Shown: positions 1-6,258 of the stretch, piece by piece
Position numbering within the stretch: the stretch's first letter is position 1
Layout of the letters: each line of letters starts with the position of its first letter
DNA from: an uncultured Desulfohalobiaceae bacterium
GTDB lineage: Bacteria > Desulfobacterota > Desulfovibrionia > Desulfovibrionales > Desulfonatronovibrionaceae
Assembly: GCA_913055195.1 (NCBI GenBank)
Contig: CAJXJU010000028.1
Coordinates: forward strand, 1-9,159
Reading direction: 5' to 3'
DNA length: 9,159 nucleotides
Position numbers and translations under genes: made by a program
Notes under the pieces: model-generated
What the model was told of the DNA's origin: nothing
What the model saw: only the letters and a program-made list of their open reading frames with translations
The model's database searches: none

Positions 1-125
1 TGCAAAAAGTCGAAACTCGCAATTTACAGCTAGCGGGGACAGGCGAACGACTAATAATTTCAAATGGTTACAACCGTCACAACGCCCGTTCACCTGTCCC
101 CGCACGGAAAAATTTACTTTTTGCA
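1..125. repeat. Nested inverted-repeat element (REP/MITE-like), possibly cut by the window start
   Basis: Outer arms of 10 bp are perfect inverted repeats: TGCAAAAAGT at 1-10 and ACTTTTTGCA at 116-125. Inside them is a second, longer pair: 33-49 (GCGGGGACAGGCGAACG) and 87-103, whose reverse complement matches it at 16 of 17 positions. The 37 bases between the inner arms have no ORF. A GGGGACAGG/CCTGTCCCC core resembles REP-type palindromes mobilised by Y1 (TnpA_REP) transposases, but no such transposase is in the window, so that link is inference. The element may extend left of base 1. It ends about 85 bp before the MoaE-like gene, so it may also act on that gene's leader. Confidence 0.75.
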
Positions 126-141
126 GGCGACTCCAACATAT

Positions 142-153
142 CTCCAATTGGAG
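142..153. promoter_or_regulatory. 12-bp perfect palindrome upstream of the MoaE-like gene
   Basis: CTCCAATTGGAG is a perfect palindrome 55 bp before the GTG start at 209. A second small inverted repeat (AAATTC-AC-GAATTT, 170-183) follows. This is a plausible dimeric regulator site in the leader, but I could not identify a convincing -35/-10 pair, so the regulatory role is only a suggestion. Confidence 0.3.
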
Positions 154-208
154 TAATGAACGAGTTAAAAAATTCACGAATTTAAGCTTTAAAAGCAGGA
201 GAAGTACA

Positions 209-589
209 GTGGATATATCCAGAAAAATAGCAGAAATGAAAAAAGACCCTCTTTTTGCACAAAATGTGGGCATGATCCTGATCCACAACGGTGTTGTTCG
301 GGCCTGGTCCAGAAAAGACAAAAGTCAGGTTCAAACTATAGAAGTTATGGCTGACTTTAAAAAAATTGAGCAAATAAGAAAAGAATATGAACAAAAACCA
401 GGTATCTATAAAATTATCATTGAGGCCAGGGAAGGCACTTTCAAACCAGGAGACGACCTTTTATTTATAATTGTGGCCGGTGATATTCGGGAAAATGTCA
501 AGCCAGTTCTGGCGGAAGTCTTAGATAAGGTAAAAAAAGAGGCTATTTCTAAAAAAGAGATTATCAATCCCCACCCCACAACTCCTTAA
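209..589 (+). CDS. moaE: Divergent MoaE-family protein (molybdopterin synthase catalytic subunit-like)
   Basis: This 126-residue protein has a MoaE-like fold pattern: a GMILIHNGVVR strand near residues 21-31, a helix at 48-62, a GIYKIIIEAREG strand at 65-76, PGDDLLFIIVAG at 80-91 and a C-terminal helix ending VKKEAISKKE (108-117). In MoaE the large subunit transfers sulfur from the MoaD thiocarboxylate to precursor Z to form molybdopterin. The two catalytic lysines of E. coli MoaE (K119, K126) have counterparts among K109/K110 and K115/K116. The usual His-Arg of the SPHR motif reads D92-I93-R94, so the His is missing while the Arg is kept. The GTG start is chosen because AGGAG (197-201) lies 7 nt upstream. 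No moaD or other moa gene is adjacent. The last 26 bp overlap the opposing glycosyltransferase gene. Family assignment is fairly firm; enzymatic activity is inferred. Confidence 0.7.
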   Translation: MDISRKIAEMKKDPLFAQNVGMILIHNGVVRAWSRKDKSQVQTIEVMADFKKIEQIRKEYEQKPGIYKIIIEAREGTFKPGDDLLFIIVAGDIRENVKPVLAEVLDKVKKEAISKKEIINPHPTTP

Positions 590-1376
590 TCCTCTGGGCT
601 TCCTCGCTTTTACCCCTTTTCAGACAGCCAGAGACATAGATGCTGACCTTTTTTTCTAAAACCCTTTCCAGGGCATTATTTTTATTTTTATCCAGGGATG
701 CGCTACGTAATTTCAAAAGTGAATAAATGCGATAGAGATCCTGTCCTATTATTTTTCCGGACAGTTGATCCGGGTGGCCGCCCCTTCTGATTACCAGAGG
801 ATATGGGACAAGGGCTATGGGAAATCTAAGAAGTGTTCTAAGCCAGAGATCATAATCTTCACACGCCAGCAGGTTTTCATCAAAAAAACCAACCTTCTCC
901 ATAAGCTTTCTGGAAAAAAGAACACATGAAGGGCTAACCAGACACAAATGCAGAGATTTTTCAAAAAACCACCCCCCGGGCTGAGTATGCCTGGCCATGG
1001 GATTGACTCGCCTGCCCCGTCTAATCCAGATTTCCTGAGTCTGTGAAATGTGAAAACCTCCTTCAAGCATAAACTTAAGCTGTAGCGAAAGCTTTTCCGG
1101 CAACCAATAGTCGTCAGAATCAAGCAAAGCCAGAAAATCACCCCTGGCCCTTTTAAGACCAAAGTTCCGCGCAGACGATACACCTTTATTTTCTTGATAA
1201 AAATAATGGAACCTTTTATCTTTAATTTTTTCTAACAATCTCCTGGTCTGATCGTTTGATCCGTCATCCACCACGATCAGCTCCAGATTTTGCCAGGTCT
1301 GATTAAGCACGGAATTTACAGCCTGCTCTATAAACTGAGCACGGTTAAAAGTAGGAATAATAACAGAAACCAACAT
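564..1376 (-). CDS. Family 2 (GT-A) glycosyltransferase
   Basis: This 270-residue cytosolic enzyme has a classic GT2 N-terminus: VSVIIPTFNR at residues 3-12, the nucleotide-binding VVDDGSNDQT (35-44), NKGVSSARNFG (63-73), and the metal/UDP-binding DxD-type motif LLDSDDYW (84-91). CEDYDLWLR (172-180) matches the acceptor-side ED motif that holds the likely catalytic base. These features fit an inverting transferase that uses a nucleotide-sugar donor; donor and acceptor cannot be read from sequence. There are no transmembrane segments. The length is typical for the single-domain family. ATG at 1376 starts directly on the VSVIIPTFNR strand, but there is no clear Shine-Dalgarno upstream. It is divergent from the family 4 glycosyltransferase gene across a 79-bp gap and converges on the MoaE-like gene with a 26-bp overlap. 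Likely surface-polysaccharide or LPS-core assembly, from the neighbouring genes. Confidence 0.9.
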   Translation of the reverse strand: MLVSVIIPTFNRAQFIEQAVNSVLNQTWQNLELIVVDDGSNDQTRRLLEKIKDKRFHYFYQENKGVSSARNFGLKRARGDFLALLDSDDYWLPEKLSLQLKFMLEGGFHISQTQEIWIRRGRRVNPMARHTQPGGWFFEKSLHLCLVSPSCVLFSRKLMEKVGFFDENLLACEDYDLWLRTLLRFPIALVPYPLVIRRGGHPDQLSGKIIGQDLYRIYSLLKLRSASLDKNKNNALERVLEKKVSIYVSGCLKRGKSEEAQRIKELWGGD

Positions 1377-1388
1377 ATTTCATAATGT

Positions 1389-1413
1389 AGGGGCACGGCG
1401 CTGCCGTGCCCCT
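1389..1413. repeat. REP-like GC-rich palindrome in a divergent intergenic gap
   Basis: AGGGGCACGGC (1389-1399) and GCCGTGCCCCT (1403-1413) form a perfect 11-bp stem around a 3-nt GCT loop. It occupies the 79-bp gap (1377-1455) between two divergent glycosyltransferase genes, 13 bp from the start of one and 43 bp from the other. GTAGGGGCACGG-type palindromes are familiar as dispersed repeats in many bacterial genomes. It lacks a T-tract, so it is not a typical intrinsic terminator, although it could fold in either leader. Confidence 0.75.
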
Positions 1414-1455
1414 GAATTGCGTATTAAAAAACGATCATAAATTTTATAAAATCCG

Positions 1456-2568
1456 ATGAAAATCATTCAGGTTATTAATGTCCGCTGGTTTAATGCCACT
1501 GCCTGGTATGGGCTTTTCCTGGGCAAATTGCTTCAAGAGGCTGGTCATGATGTTCTGATTCTGGCCTTAAAAAACACAGAACCCTATTTCAAAAGCCTTG
1601 AATGGGGGCTGGACACACGCTGTTTTGATCTAAACACCAGAAATCCGATCAAATTTTGCAATTTATATTTTGATTTAAAAAAATTAATTTTTCAATTTAA
1701 ACCGGATATTGTCAATTGCCATCGGGGAGAAGCATTTGTCCTCTGGGCCTTGTTACAAAAAAGGCTTAAAAACTTTTGTCTGATCCGAACAAGAGGCGAT
1801 CAAAGGCTACCAAAAAGAAATTTTATCAATATCCTGCTTCACAAACACTATTGCCAGGCAATAATTACCACAAATTCCTTCATGTATAAACATTTCAAAG
1901 ACAAGTTTAAAATCCCGACAGACAAACTTTACCTCATACCTGGCGGGGTTGATACCAAAAAATTCTTTTTTCAAAAATCTGCTCGGAAAAAAATACGTCA
2001 GAGTTTAAATTTTAGCAACAAAGACTTTGTCGTAGGCCTGTTAGGCCGCTTTGATAAGGTCAAGGGACAAAAAGAGCTGATTCAGGCAGTCGCGCTGCTT
2101 TATCATAAAAAGAAAATTAAAAACATAAGGCTGCTCTTGATTGGATTTTCATCTGCACTGCCTGAAAAACAAATCAAAAAATGGCTTACAAAATATAAAA
2201 TTGAAAACATAACCCGGATTACTGGCAGGGTCAAAAACGTCCGTGACTATATTTCGTCTCTGGACTTAGGAGTCATTTCTTCATTATGGTCAGAAGCAAT
2301 CGCCAGGGCAGCCCTGGAAATCATGGCCTGCCATATTCCTTTGATCAGCACATCTGTCGGGGTTATGCCGGATCTTCTGCCAGAGGAGGCCATGGTCCCT
2401 GCTGGAAATACAGAAGAATTGGCCAGATTAATTTATAAAGCCATTAATAACTCTAACTTTTATGCTCACTTAAAAGAAACTGCCATAAAAACTATTTCCA
2501 ACCTTACCAGAGAGGATTTTTTGCAGGCTACGCTTGATGTTTATGTGAAAGGGGTAAATAAGGGGTAA
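1456..2568 (+). CDS. Family 4 (GT-B) glycosyltransferase
   Basis: This 370-residue protein has the two Rossmann-like halves of GT-B enzymes. The N-terminal acceptor half starts KIIQVINVRWF and includes FKPDIVNCHRGE and IRTRGDQRLPK. IPGGVDTKKF (161-170) marks the hinge, and the C-terminal donor half has LLGRFDKVKGQ (195-205). The retaining-enzyme E-x7-E signature is present as E280 and E288 in SEAIARAALEIMA. The conserved PLISTSVGVMPDLL loop follows. Donor sugar and acceptor cannot be assigned; the RGDQR-containing type is often found near LPS-core or O-antigen genes (family knowledge). There is no signal peptide or membrane span. The Shine-Dalgarno before ATG 1456 is weak. The C-terminal VKGVNKG is encoded within a short GGGGTAA repeat array that continues past the stop, so the tail is probably not conserved. 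It is first in a co-oriented run with the next two genes. Confidence 0.88.
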   Translation: MKIIQVINVRWFNATAWYGLFLGKLLQEAGHDVLILALKNTEPYFKSLEWGLDTRCFDLNTRNPIKFCNLYFDLKKLIFQFKPDIVNCHRGEAFVLWALLQKRLKNFCLIRTRGDQRLPKRNFINILLHKHYCQAIITTNSFMYKHFKDKFKIPTDKLYLIPGGVDTKKFFFQKSARKKIRQSLNFSNKDFVVGLLGRFDKVKGQKELIQAVALLYHKKKIKNIRLLLIGFSSALPEKQIKKWLTKYKIENITRITGRVKNVRDYISSLDLGVISSLWSEAIARAALEIMACHIPLISTSVGVMPDLLPEEAMVPAGNTEELARLIYKAINNSNFYAHLKETAIKTISNLTREDFLQATLDVYVKGVNKG

Positions 2569-2590
2569 GGATTAAGGGCTAAGGGGTAAA
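2549..2590. repeat. Short degenerate tandem repeat, (A)AGGGGTAA units
   Basis: Three GGGGTAA copies (2551-2557, 2562-2568, 2583-2589) and one variant AGGGCTAA (2574-2581) lie in about 40 bp. The array spans the end of the upstream glycosyltransferase gene, supplies its TAA stop, and supplies the AAGGGG (2581-2586) that serves as Shine-Dalgarno for the next gene, 9 nt before its ATG. AAGGGGTAAGG-type runs are known as common intergenic low-complexity repeats in many genomes. Confidence 0.6.
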
Positions 2591-2595
2591 AAATC

Positions 2596-3738
2596 ATGAA
2601 ACCCAAAATTGCTCTTCTTTTACCCAAACTAAGCCTTTACGGAGGAGCAGAACGCTTTGCTTATAATCTAGCTTGCGCTCTCACACCTGACTTTGACGTC
2701 CATTTCATCTGTGCTAAAAAAGAAGCACCTGTGCCGGAAGGAGTAAGGGTCACCTGCCTCGGAAGACCTCCTCTAGGTAAGGCCATGAAAATTTTATGGT
2801 ATGCAGTGCGAACTGAGCTTTTCTTACGAGGCCACAATTTTGACCTTACAGTAGGTCTGGGGAACACTTTTAGACAGGATGTATTACGCTTAAGTGGTGG
2901 CCCTATAAAAATCTTCTGGGAACTTAGCAAAAAAGCCTATGCCGAAGGACTGTCCAGAAATTTCAAGATGATACGGCGTCGCATCTCTCCAGGCAACAGA
3001 TTGACGCAGGCTATAGAAAAGATCCAGTTGCAAAATAGTCACCACTTAATTGCTGTCTCACACCTGGTACGAGACTGGACCATCAAAGCGTATCCTTTTT
3101 TAAACAAAAGAGATTTTCAAATCATCTATAATCAGCCTGATTTATCAAAATTCTCCCCGGCCAAAAAACAATTAAAACAAAAGCTTCGTAAGCAATCTGG
3201 ATTGCCAGAGGATAAAACCATTGTTTCCACAGCAGGAACCAACTTTATGCTCAAAGGCGTGGCCCAGTTAATTTCTGCCCTTAAACTACTACCAGAGAAC
3301 TTCATCCTCATTGTAGCTGGCAAAAGAAATCCAGCCTATTTTTTACGCCTGGCCAGAAAGCTGAATGTGGCTGATCGGGTACGTTTTATGGGAGAGGTAA
3401 AAGACATGGTCTCGTTTTACCGGGCAAGTGATATCTTTGTTCTGCCCACTTTTTATGATGCCTGCTCCAACGCAGTTTTAGAGGCCATGGCAACAGGAAT
3501 TCCTGTTGTCTCCACACAAAACAACGGAAGTAGTTATTTTTTACCCCAAAATATGGTGATTAAAGATCCAACCAATACTAAAGAACTGGCTGAAAAAATT
3601 CTTTTGGCCTGCGACAGCAAGACAGTCGCCAGGCAAAAAACACCAGGCTTAATCTGGCCTGAAAAAAACAGTGGCAGCGAAAGCGTGCGCGCAGGCCTTA
3701 CAGAATATAAAAAGACATTTTTAAAATTACTTGCCTGA
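2596..3738 (+). CDS. WaaG/RfaG-like family 4 glycosyltransferase
   Basis: This 380-residue GT-B enzyme resembles WaaG, which adds the first glucose to the outer LPS core at the cytoplasmic face of the inner membrane. It opens KIALLLPKLSLYGGAER; the glycine-rich GGAER (16-20) is the acceptor-side loop typical of this group. HHLIAVSHLVRDW is the inter-domain strand, followed by IIYNQPDLSKFSP and the donor-domain TAGTNFMLKGV (212-222). The terminal motif FYDACSNAVLEAMATGIPVVST carries D288 and E296 in the E-x7-E positions, the first Glu being Asp as often seen in WaaG-like enzymes. ATG 2596 has AAGGGG 9 nt upstream, 27 bp after the preceding stop. The next gene begins 2 nt after this stop, implying co-transcription and probable translational coupling. 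Exact donor and acceptor are unknown. Confidence 0.85.
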   Translation: MKPKIALLLPKLSLYGGAERFAYNLACALTPDFDVHFICAKKEAPVPEGVRVTCLGRPPLGKAMKILWYAVRTELFLRGHNFDLTVGLGNTFRQDVLRLSGGPIKIFWELSKKAYAEGLSRNFKMIRRRISPGNRLTQAIEKIQLQNSHHLIAVSHLVRDWTIKAYPFLNKRDFQIIYNQPDLSKFSPAKKQLKQKLRKQSGLPEDKTIVSTAGTNFMLKGVAQLISALKLLPENFILIVAGKRNPAYFLRLARKLNVADRVRFMGEVKDMVSFYRASDIFVLPTFYDACSNAVLEAMATGIPVVSTQNNGSSYFLPQNMVIKDPTNTKELAEKILLACDSKTVARQKTPGLIWPEKNSGSESVRAGLTEYKKTFLKLLA

Positions 3739-3740
3739 AT

Positions 3741-4487
3741 ATGAAAAGGAAAATCCACTTAAATCCTTTGCGGACCTACCGGGAACTTTATGCTCAGGAT
3801 AAAAAAGAACTTGGATATCAGGTTGTTGTAGAGGAAAGCGATTTATGGATTACGAGCCAGGTTGATTTAAAAGATAAAATCCTGGACGAATTGCACAGAT
3901 TAAGGGCACAGATAAAGGCTTACATTGAGCTTCATCCAGCGTTCTTAACCAGTCTTAAGCCCGTATCTGTTCCAAAAAGCGCTCCAGGCATTATCCGAAA
4001 AATGGCACTTGCTGGAAAACTCTTTGATGTGGGCCCTATGGCAGCAGTAGCAGGCAGCATTGCACAACATATAGCTCAAAAATTCCATCACTTATCACCT
4101 AACCTTTTGATTGAAAATGGCGGAGATGTGTATATGTATTCTGAGACAGACAGACAAATTGGCATTCTGGCCCATCCTGAAGAAAATCTTCACTTAGGAC
4201 TTAAAATTTACAAAGAAGAATTTCCCTGTGCGTTATGCGCATCTTCTGCTACCATAGGACATTCTTTGAGTTTTGGCAGGGGAGACCTGGTGGTTGTCAA
4301 AGCAAACAATGGAGCCATAGCTGATGCTGCTGCTACGGCTTTAAATAATAAGTTGCAAAACAAAAGCTCCCTGGCCAGAGTTCTCAAAACTGCCAGACAA
4401 TGGAAAAGAAAAGGCGTTACAGGCGTTTTTGCCCAATTTGAAGATGAAATCGGAGTCTGGGGAGCCATGGAACTGATTGGATATTAA
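3741..4487 (+). CDS. UPF0280 family protein (ApbE-like fold, function unknown)
   Basis: This 248-residue protein matches the UPF0280 family, which is distantly related to the FAD-binding ApbE/flavin transferase fold. Key segments are LFDVGPMAAVAGSIAQ (94-109), LLIENGGDVYMY (122-133), CASSATIGHSLSFG (166-179), and GAIADAAATALNN (191-203). The GGD and ADAAATAL motifs correspond to the flavin/Mg-binding GGD and ADA-ATA motifs of ApbE. It has no lipoprotein signal, unlike many true ApbE proteins, so it is probably cytosolic. Known members occur in methanogens and sulfate reducers; no activity is established to my knowledge. It starts 2 nt after the WaaG-like stop with no clear Shine-Dalgarno of its own, consistent with translational coupling. 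Its TAA stop overlaps by two bases the stop of dnaA on the other strand. The link to sugar transfer may be only positional. Confidence 0.85.
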   Translation: MKRKIHLNPLRTYRELYAQDKKELGYQVVVEESDLWITSQVDLKDKILDELHRLRAQIKAYIELHPAFLTSLKPVSVPKSAPGIIRKMALAGKLFDVGPMAAVAGSIAQHIAQKFHHLSPNLLIENGGDVYMYSETDRQIGILAHPEENLHLGLKIYKEEFPCALCASSATIGHSLSFGRGDLVVVKANNGAIADAAATALNNKLQNKSSLARVLKTARQWKRKGVTGVFAQFEDEIGVWGAMELIGY

Positions 4488-5845
4488 CGCTCAATCCTTT
4501 CTATAACTTTTGCCAGTTGCCTGCCCAGAGGAGTTTGTTTATTAATTTCGCGCTCTACTCTGGCTATCCCTTTCAACACAGTGGAATGACGGCGATTAAA
4601 CTTTTGACCTATTTCTTTTAAAGAGTGGTCAGTATATTTGCGGGCCAGGTAAAAGGCAGTATTGCGGGCCAGAACACATTGTTTTTTTCTGCTTTTTGAG
4701 CAAAGGGCCTCCACAGGCAAATCAAAAGCAGCTGCAACAAATTGCATAATTCTTTGCAAATCAAGACTTTGTTCCTCAAGGCCATAATTTTTGAGTACCT
4801 GCCATGCCAGGTCCAGCGTTATCTTCTCTTTAAGGAGCCTTGCCTTAAATATCAAATTCTGCAAACAGCTCTCCAGTTGCCGGACATCATTTTGAATCTT
4901 TTCCGCTAAAAGCTCGCCTACTTCTGTGGGAATAGTTACCTGAAAATTACGGGCCTTGGTATGCACAATCTTTACTCTGGTTTCAAAATCAGGCTTTTCA
5001 ATAACAGCCAGAAAACCCTGACATAATCTGGAAATCAGGTGACTATCCAGGCCATCAAGCTCTCTGGGCAGAAACGTACTGGAAAACACTACCTTTTTAC
5101 CCTGGTTTTGCAAGGATTTGATGGTAGATAAAAATTCATTTTGCATCTTTTCCTTGCCCTGAAAAAAATGGATGTCCTCAAGAAGCAAAATATCAATATT
5201 ATCCCTGAACCTGGCCTTAAACTGCTCTATTTGTTTGGACTTGATGGCCATAATCAAGTGGCAGGCAAATTCTTCAGCAGTAAGGTAAGCAATGCGAACC
5301 CTGGATCGGTTGCATTCACGAACAAGCTCCCTGCCAACGGCCTGCACAAGGTGTGTTTTACCAAGCCCGGGACCTGAGCAAAGGAAAAGCTGATCCGAAG
5401 AAATAGACCGGGAACAAAAGCTCGTTGATGCAACAAACGCCAGCTCATTACAGGGGCCAACTACAAAATCATCAAAAGAATATCTGAAAATTGTTGTTCT
5501 GGTTACAGAAGTCTGAATGGGTAAGGCTAGCTGCTCCTTCTCTTTTGTTCGCCCCAACCCCACCAGGGACAACGGCAATTTTTCAGGAGCTTTTTTGCTG
5601 GAACAGATTGAGATTTTGGGCGCAGCTCCAAGAACCTCCTTTGCTGCCTCCAGAATATGTCCCATTAAGCGCTCTCTGACCCAGCTAGCCACAAATTCGT
5701 TCGGGGCCTCTAAAATAAGTTCCTGCCCCTTAGTGCCAGCGAAACTGGCCTGAAGGGGTTTTATCCACACCTGAAAAAGACCCGGTTTAAGGCACTTCTC
5801 AAGAATTATCTGCATACGTTGCCAGATAGCGATAGCGTCATTCAT
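4484..5845 (-). CDS. dnaA: Chromosomal replication initiator protein DnaA (possibly a second paralogue)
   Basis: This 453-residue AAA+ ATPase binds DnaA boxes at the origin and opens the duplex. Domain I spans about 1-80 (GLFQVWIKPLQA at 22-33, LILEAPNEFVASWVRERL at 43-60). The variable linker, about 84-118, is short. Domain III has Walker A GPGLGKTH (158-165), Walker B LLLEDIHFF (220-228) and an arginine-finger box around SRLCQG (272-277; R273). Domain IV ends in the DNA-binding signature GQKFNRRHSTVLKGI (413-427). Differences from E. coli DnaA are visible: the D of the GRDHTTV motif (D433) is R419 here, sensor 1 reads SST instead of TSD, and the first Walker B acidic residue is E. No dnaN, recF or gyrB is adjacent, and no Shine-Dalgarno sits close to the ATG (the nearest AAGG is 18 nt away). 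Some Desulfovibrio carry two dnaA genes, and this may be the accessory one; that is inference. Confidence 0.95.
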   Translation of the reverse strand: MNDAIAIWQRMQIILEKCLKPGLFQVWIKPLQASFAGTKGQELILEAPNEFVASWVRERLMGHILEAAKEVLGAAPKISICSSKKAPEKLPLSLVGLGRTKEKEQLALPIQTSVTRTTIFRYSFDDFVVGPCNELAFVASTSFCSRSISSDQLFLCSGPGLGKTHLVQAVGRELVRECNRSRVRIAYLTAEEFACHLIMAIKSKQIEQFKARFRDNIDILLLEDIHFFQGKEKMQNEFLSTIKSLQNQGKKVVFSSTFLPRELDGLDSHLISRLCQGFLAVIEKPDFETRVKIVHTKARNFQVTIPTEVGELLAEKIQNDVRQLESCLQNLIFKARLLKEKITLDLAWQVLKNYGLEEQSLDLQRIMQFVAAAFDLPVEALCSKSRKKQCVLARNTAFYLARKYTDHSLKEIGQKFNRRHSTVLKGIARVEREINKQTPLGRQLAKVIERIER

Positions 5846-6258
5846 AATGAGTAGAGATATACACCTTGCCCATCTTTCGGCAAGCTCGAAAAAACAGCTT
5901 TGAAGAAGTTTGGCCCTATACGAGTCTACAAGATAACATCTCGATTTTATTTATTTTTTTCTCAAGCGCTTCTCTACAGGTTTTCCTCATCCCCTTCAAA
6001 AGGCCTTTAAATATCAGGGTTAAATTTATTCCCACCCATTTTTCCACAAGATATAAAAATATTTTCAACAGGTATAATCATAATTTTTCTGCAAATTTCT
6101 TCAAATTTTAAAAAATATCTTCATTTTGAACAATCAAAGAACATAAATTCCCATCTCCCTCTTCCCCAATCTTCCCTTCTTCCCCGGGCACCCCAATACC
6201 GCCAACATCCTTATTCGCCTAACTTCCCATCTTCTCAGCTTCCTATCTTCCTCTTCTT
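5846..6258. other. 413-bp intergenic region: dnaA leader, AT-rich core, DnaA-box-like words
   Basis: This gap separates the 3' end of cheA from the 5' end of dnaA, both on the minus strand. Next to dnaA is a 6-bp hairpin (CTTGCC at 5865-5870, GGCAAG at 5879-5884) about 20 nt before the ATG. TTTTCCACA at 6040-6048 matches the TTWTNCACA DnaA-box consensus. TTATTCCCA (6026-6034) and TTTTCAACA (6062-6070) each differ by one base. From about 6050 to 6150 the sequence is very AT-rich, as expected for an unwinding element. This could be a DnaA-autoregulated promoter or part of an origin. With one consensus box only, neither is proven. No ORF here looks real. Confidence 0.4.
6149..6258. repeat. Polypyrimidine/polypurine low-complexity tract
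   Basis: Two C+T-rich blocks (6149-6187 and 6221-6259), built of degenerate CTTCCC/CATCTTCC words, flank a mixed 33-bp segment. On the minus strand, the sense strand of cheA, they read as GGAAGATGGGAAG-type purine runs starting right after the cheA stop. Such tracts are common degenerate intergenic repeats. I see no hairpin followed by a T-tract, so no intrinsic cheA terminator is called. Confidence 0.6.

Noticed and set aside
120..208. Sigma-70 promoter for the MoaE-like gene
   Set aside because: No -35/-10 pair with 16-18 bp spacing looked better than chance in this AT-rich stretch.
815..1183. 122-codon minus-strand open frame within the family 2 glycosyltransferase
   Set aside because: It is an alternate-frame shadow of a gene with clear conserved motifs; no own ribosome site or family resemblance.
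2517..2528. TTTTTTGCAGGC, similar to the terminal repeat word
   Set aside because: It lies in the coding sequence of the family 4 glycosyltransferase and lacks the flanking bases and inverted partner of the other copies.
5761..5769. Perfect DnaA box TTATCCACA inside the dnaA gene
   Set aside because: It encodes the conserved VWIK of domain I, so the word can be explained by coding; I do not call it a site.
5866..6111. 81-codon plus-strand open frame in the dnaA-cheA gap
   Set aside because: Its composition reflects AT-rich non-coding DNA (runs of Phe, Ile, Asn), it has no ribosome site and resembles no family.
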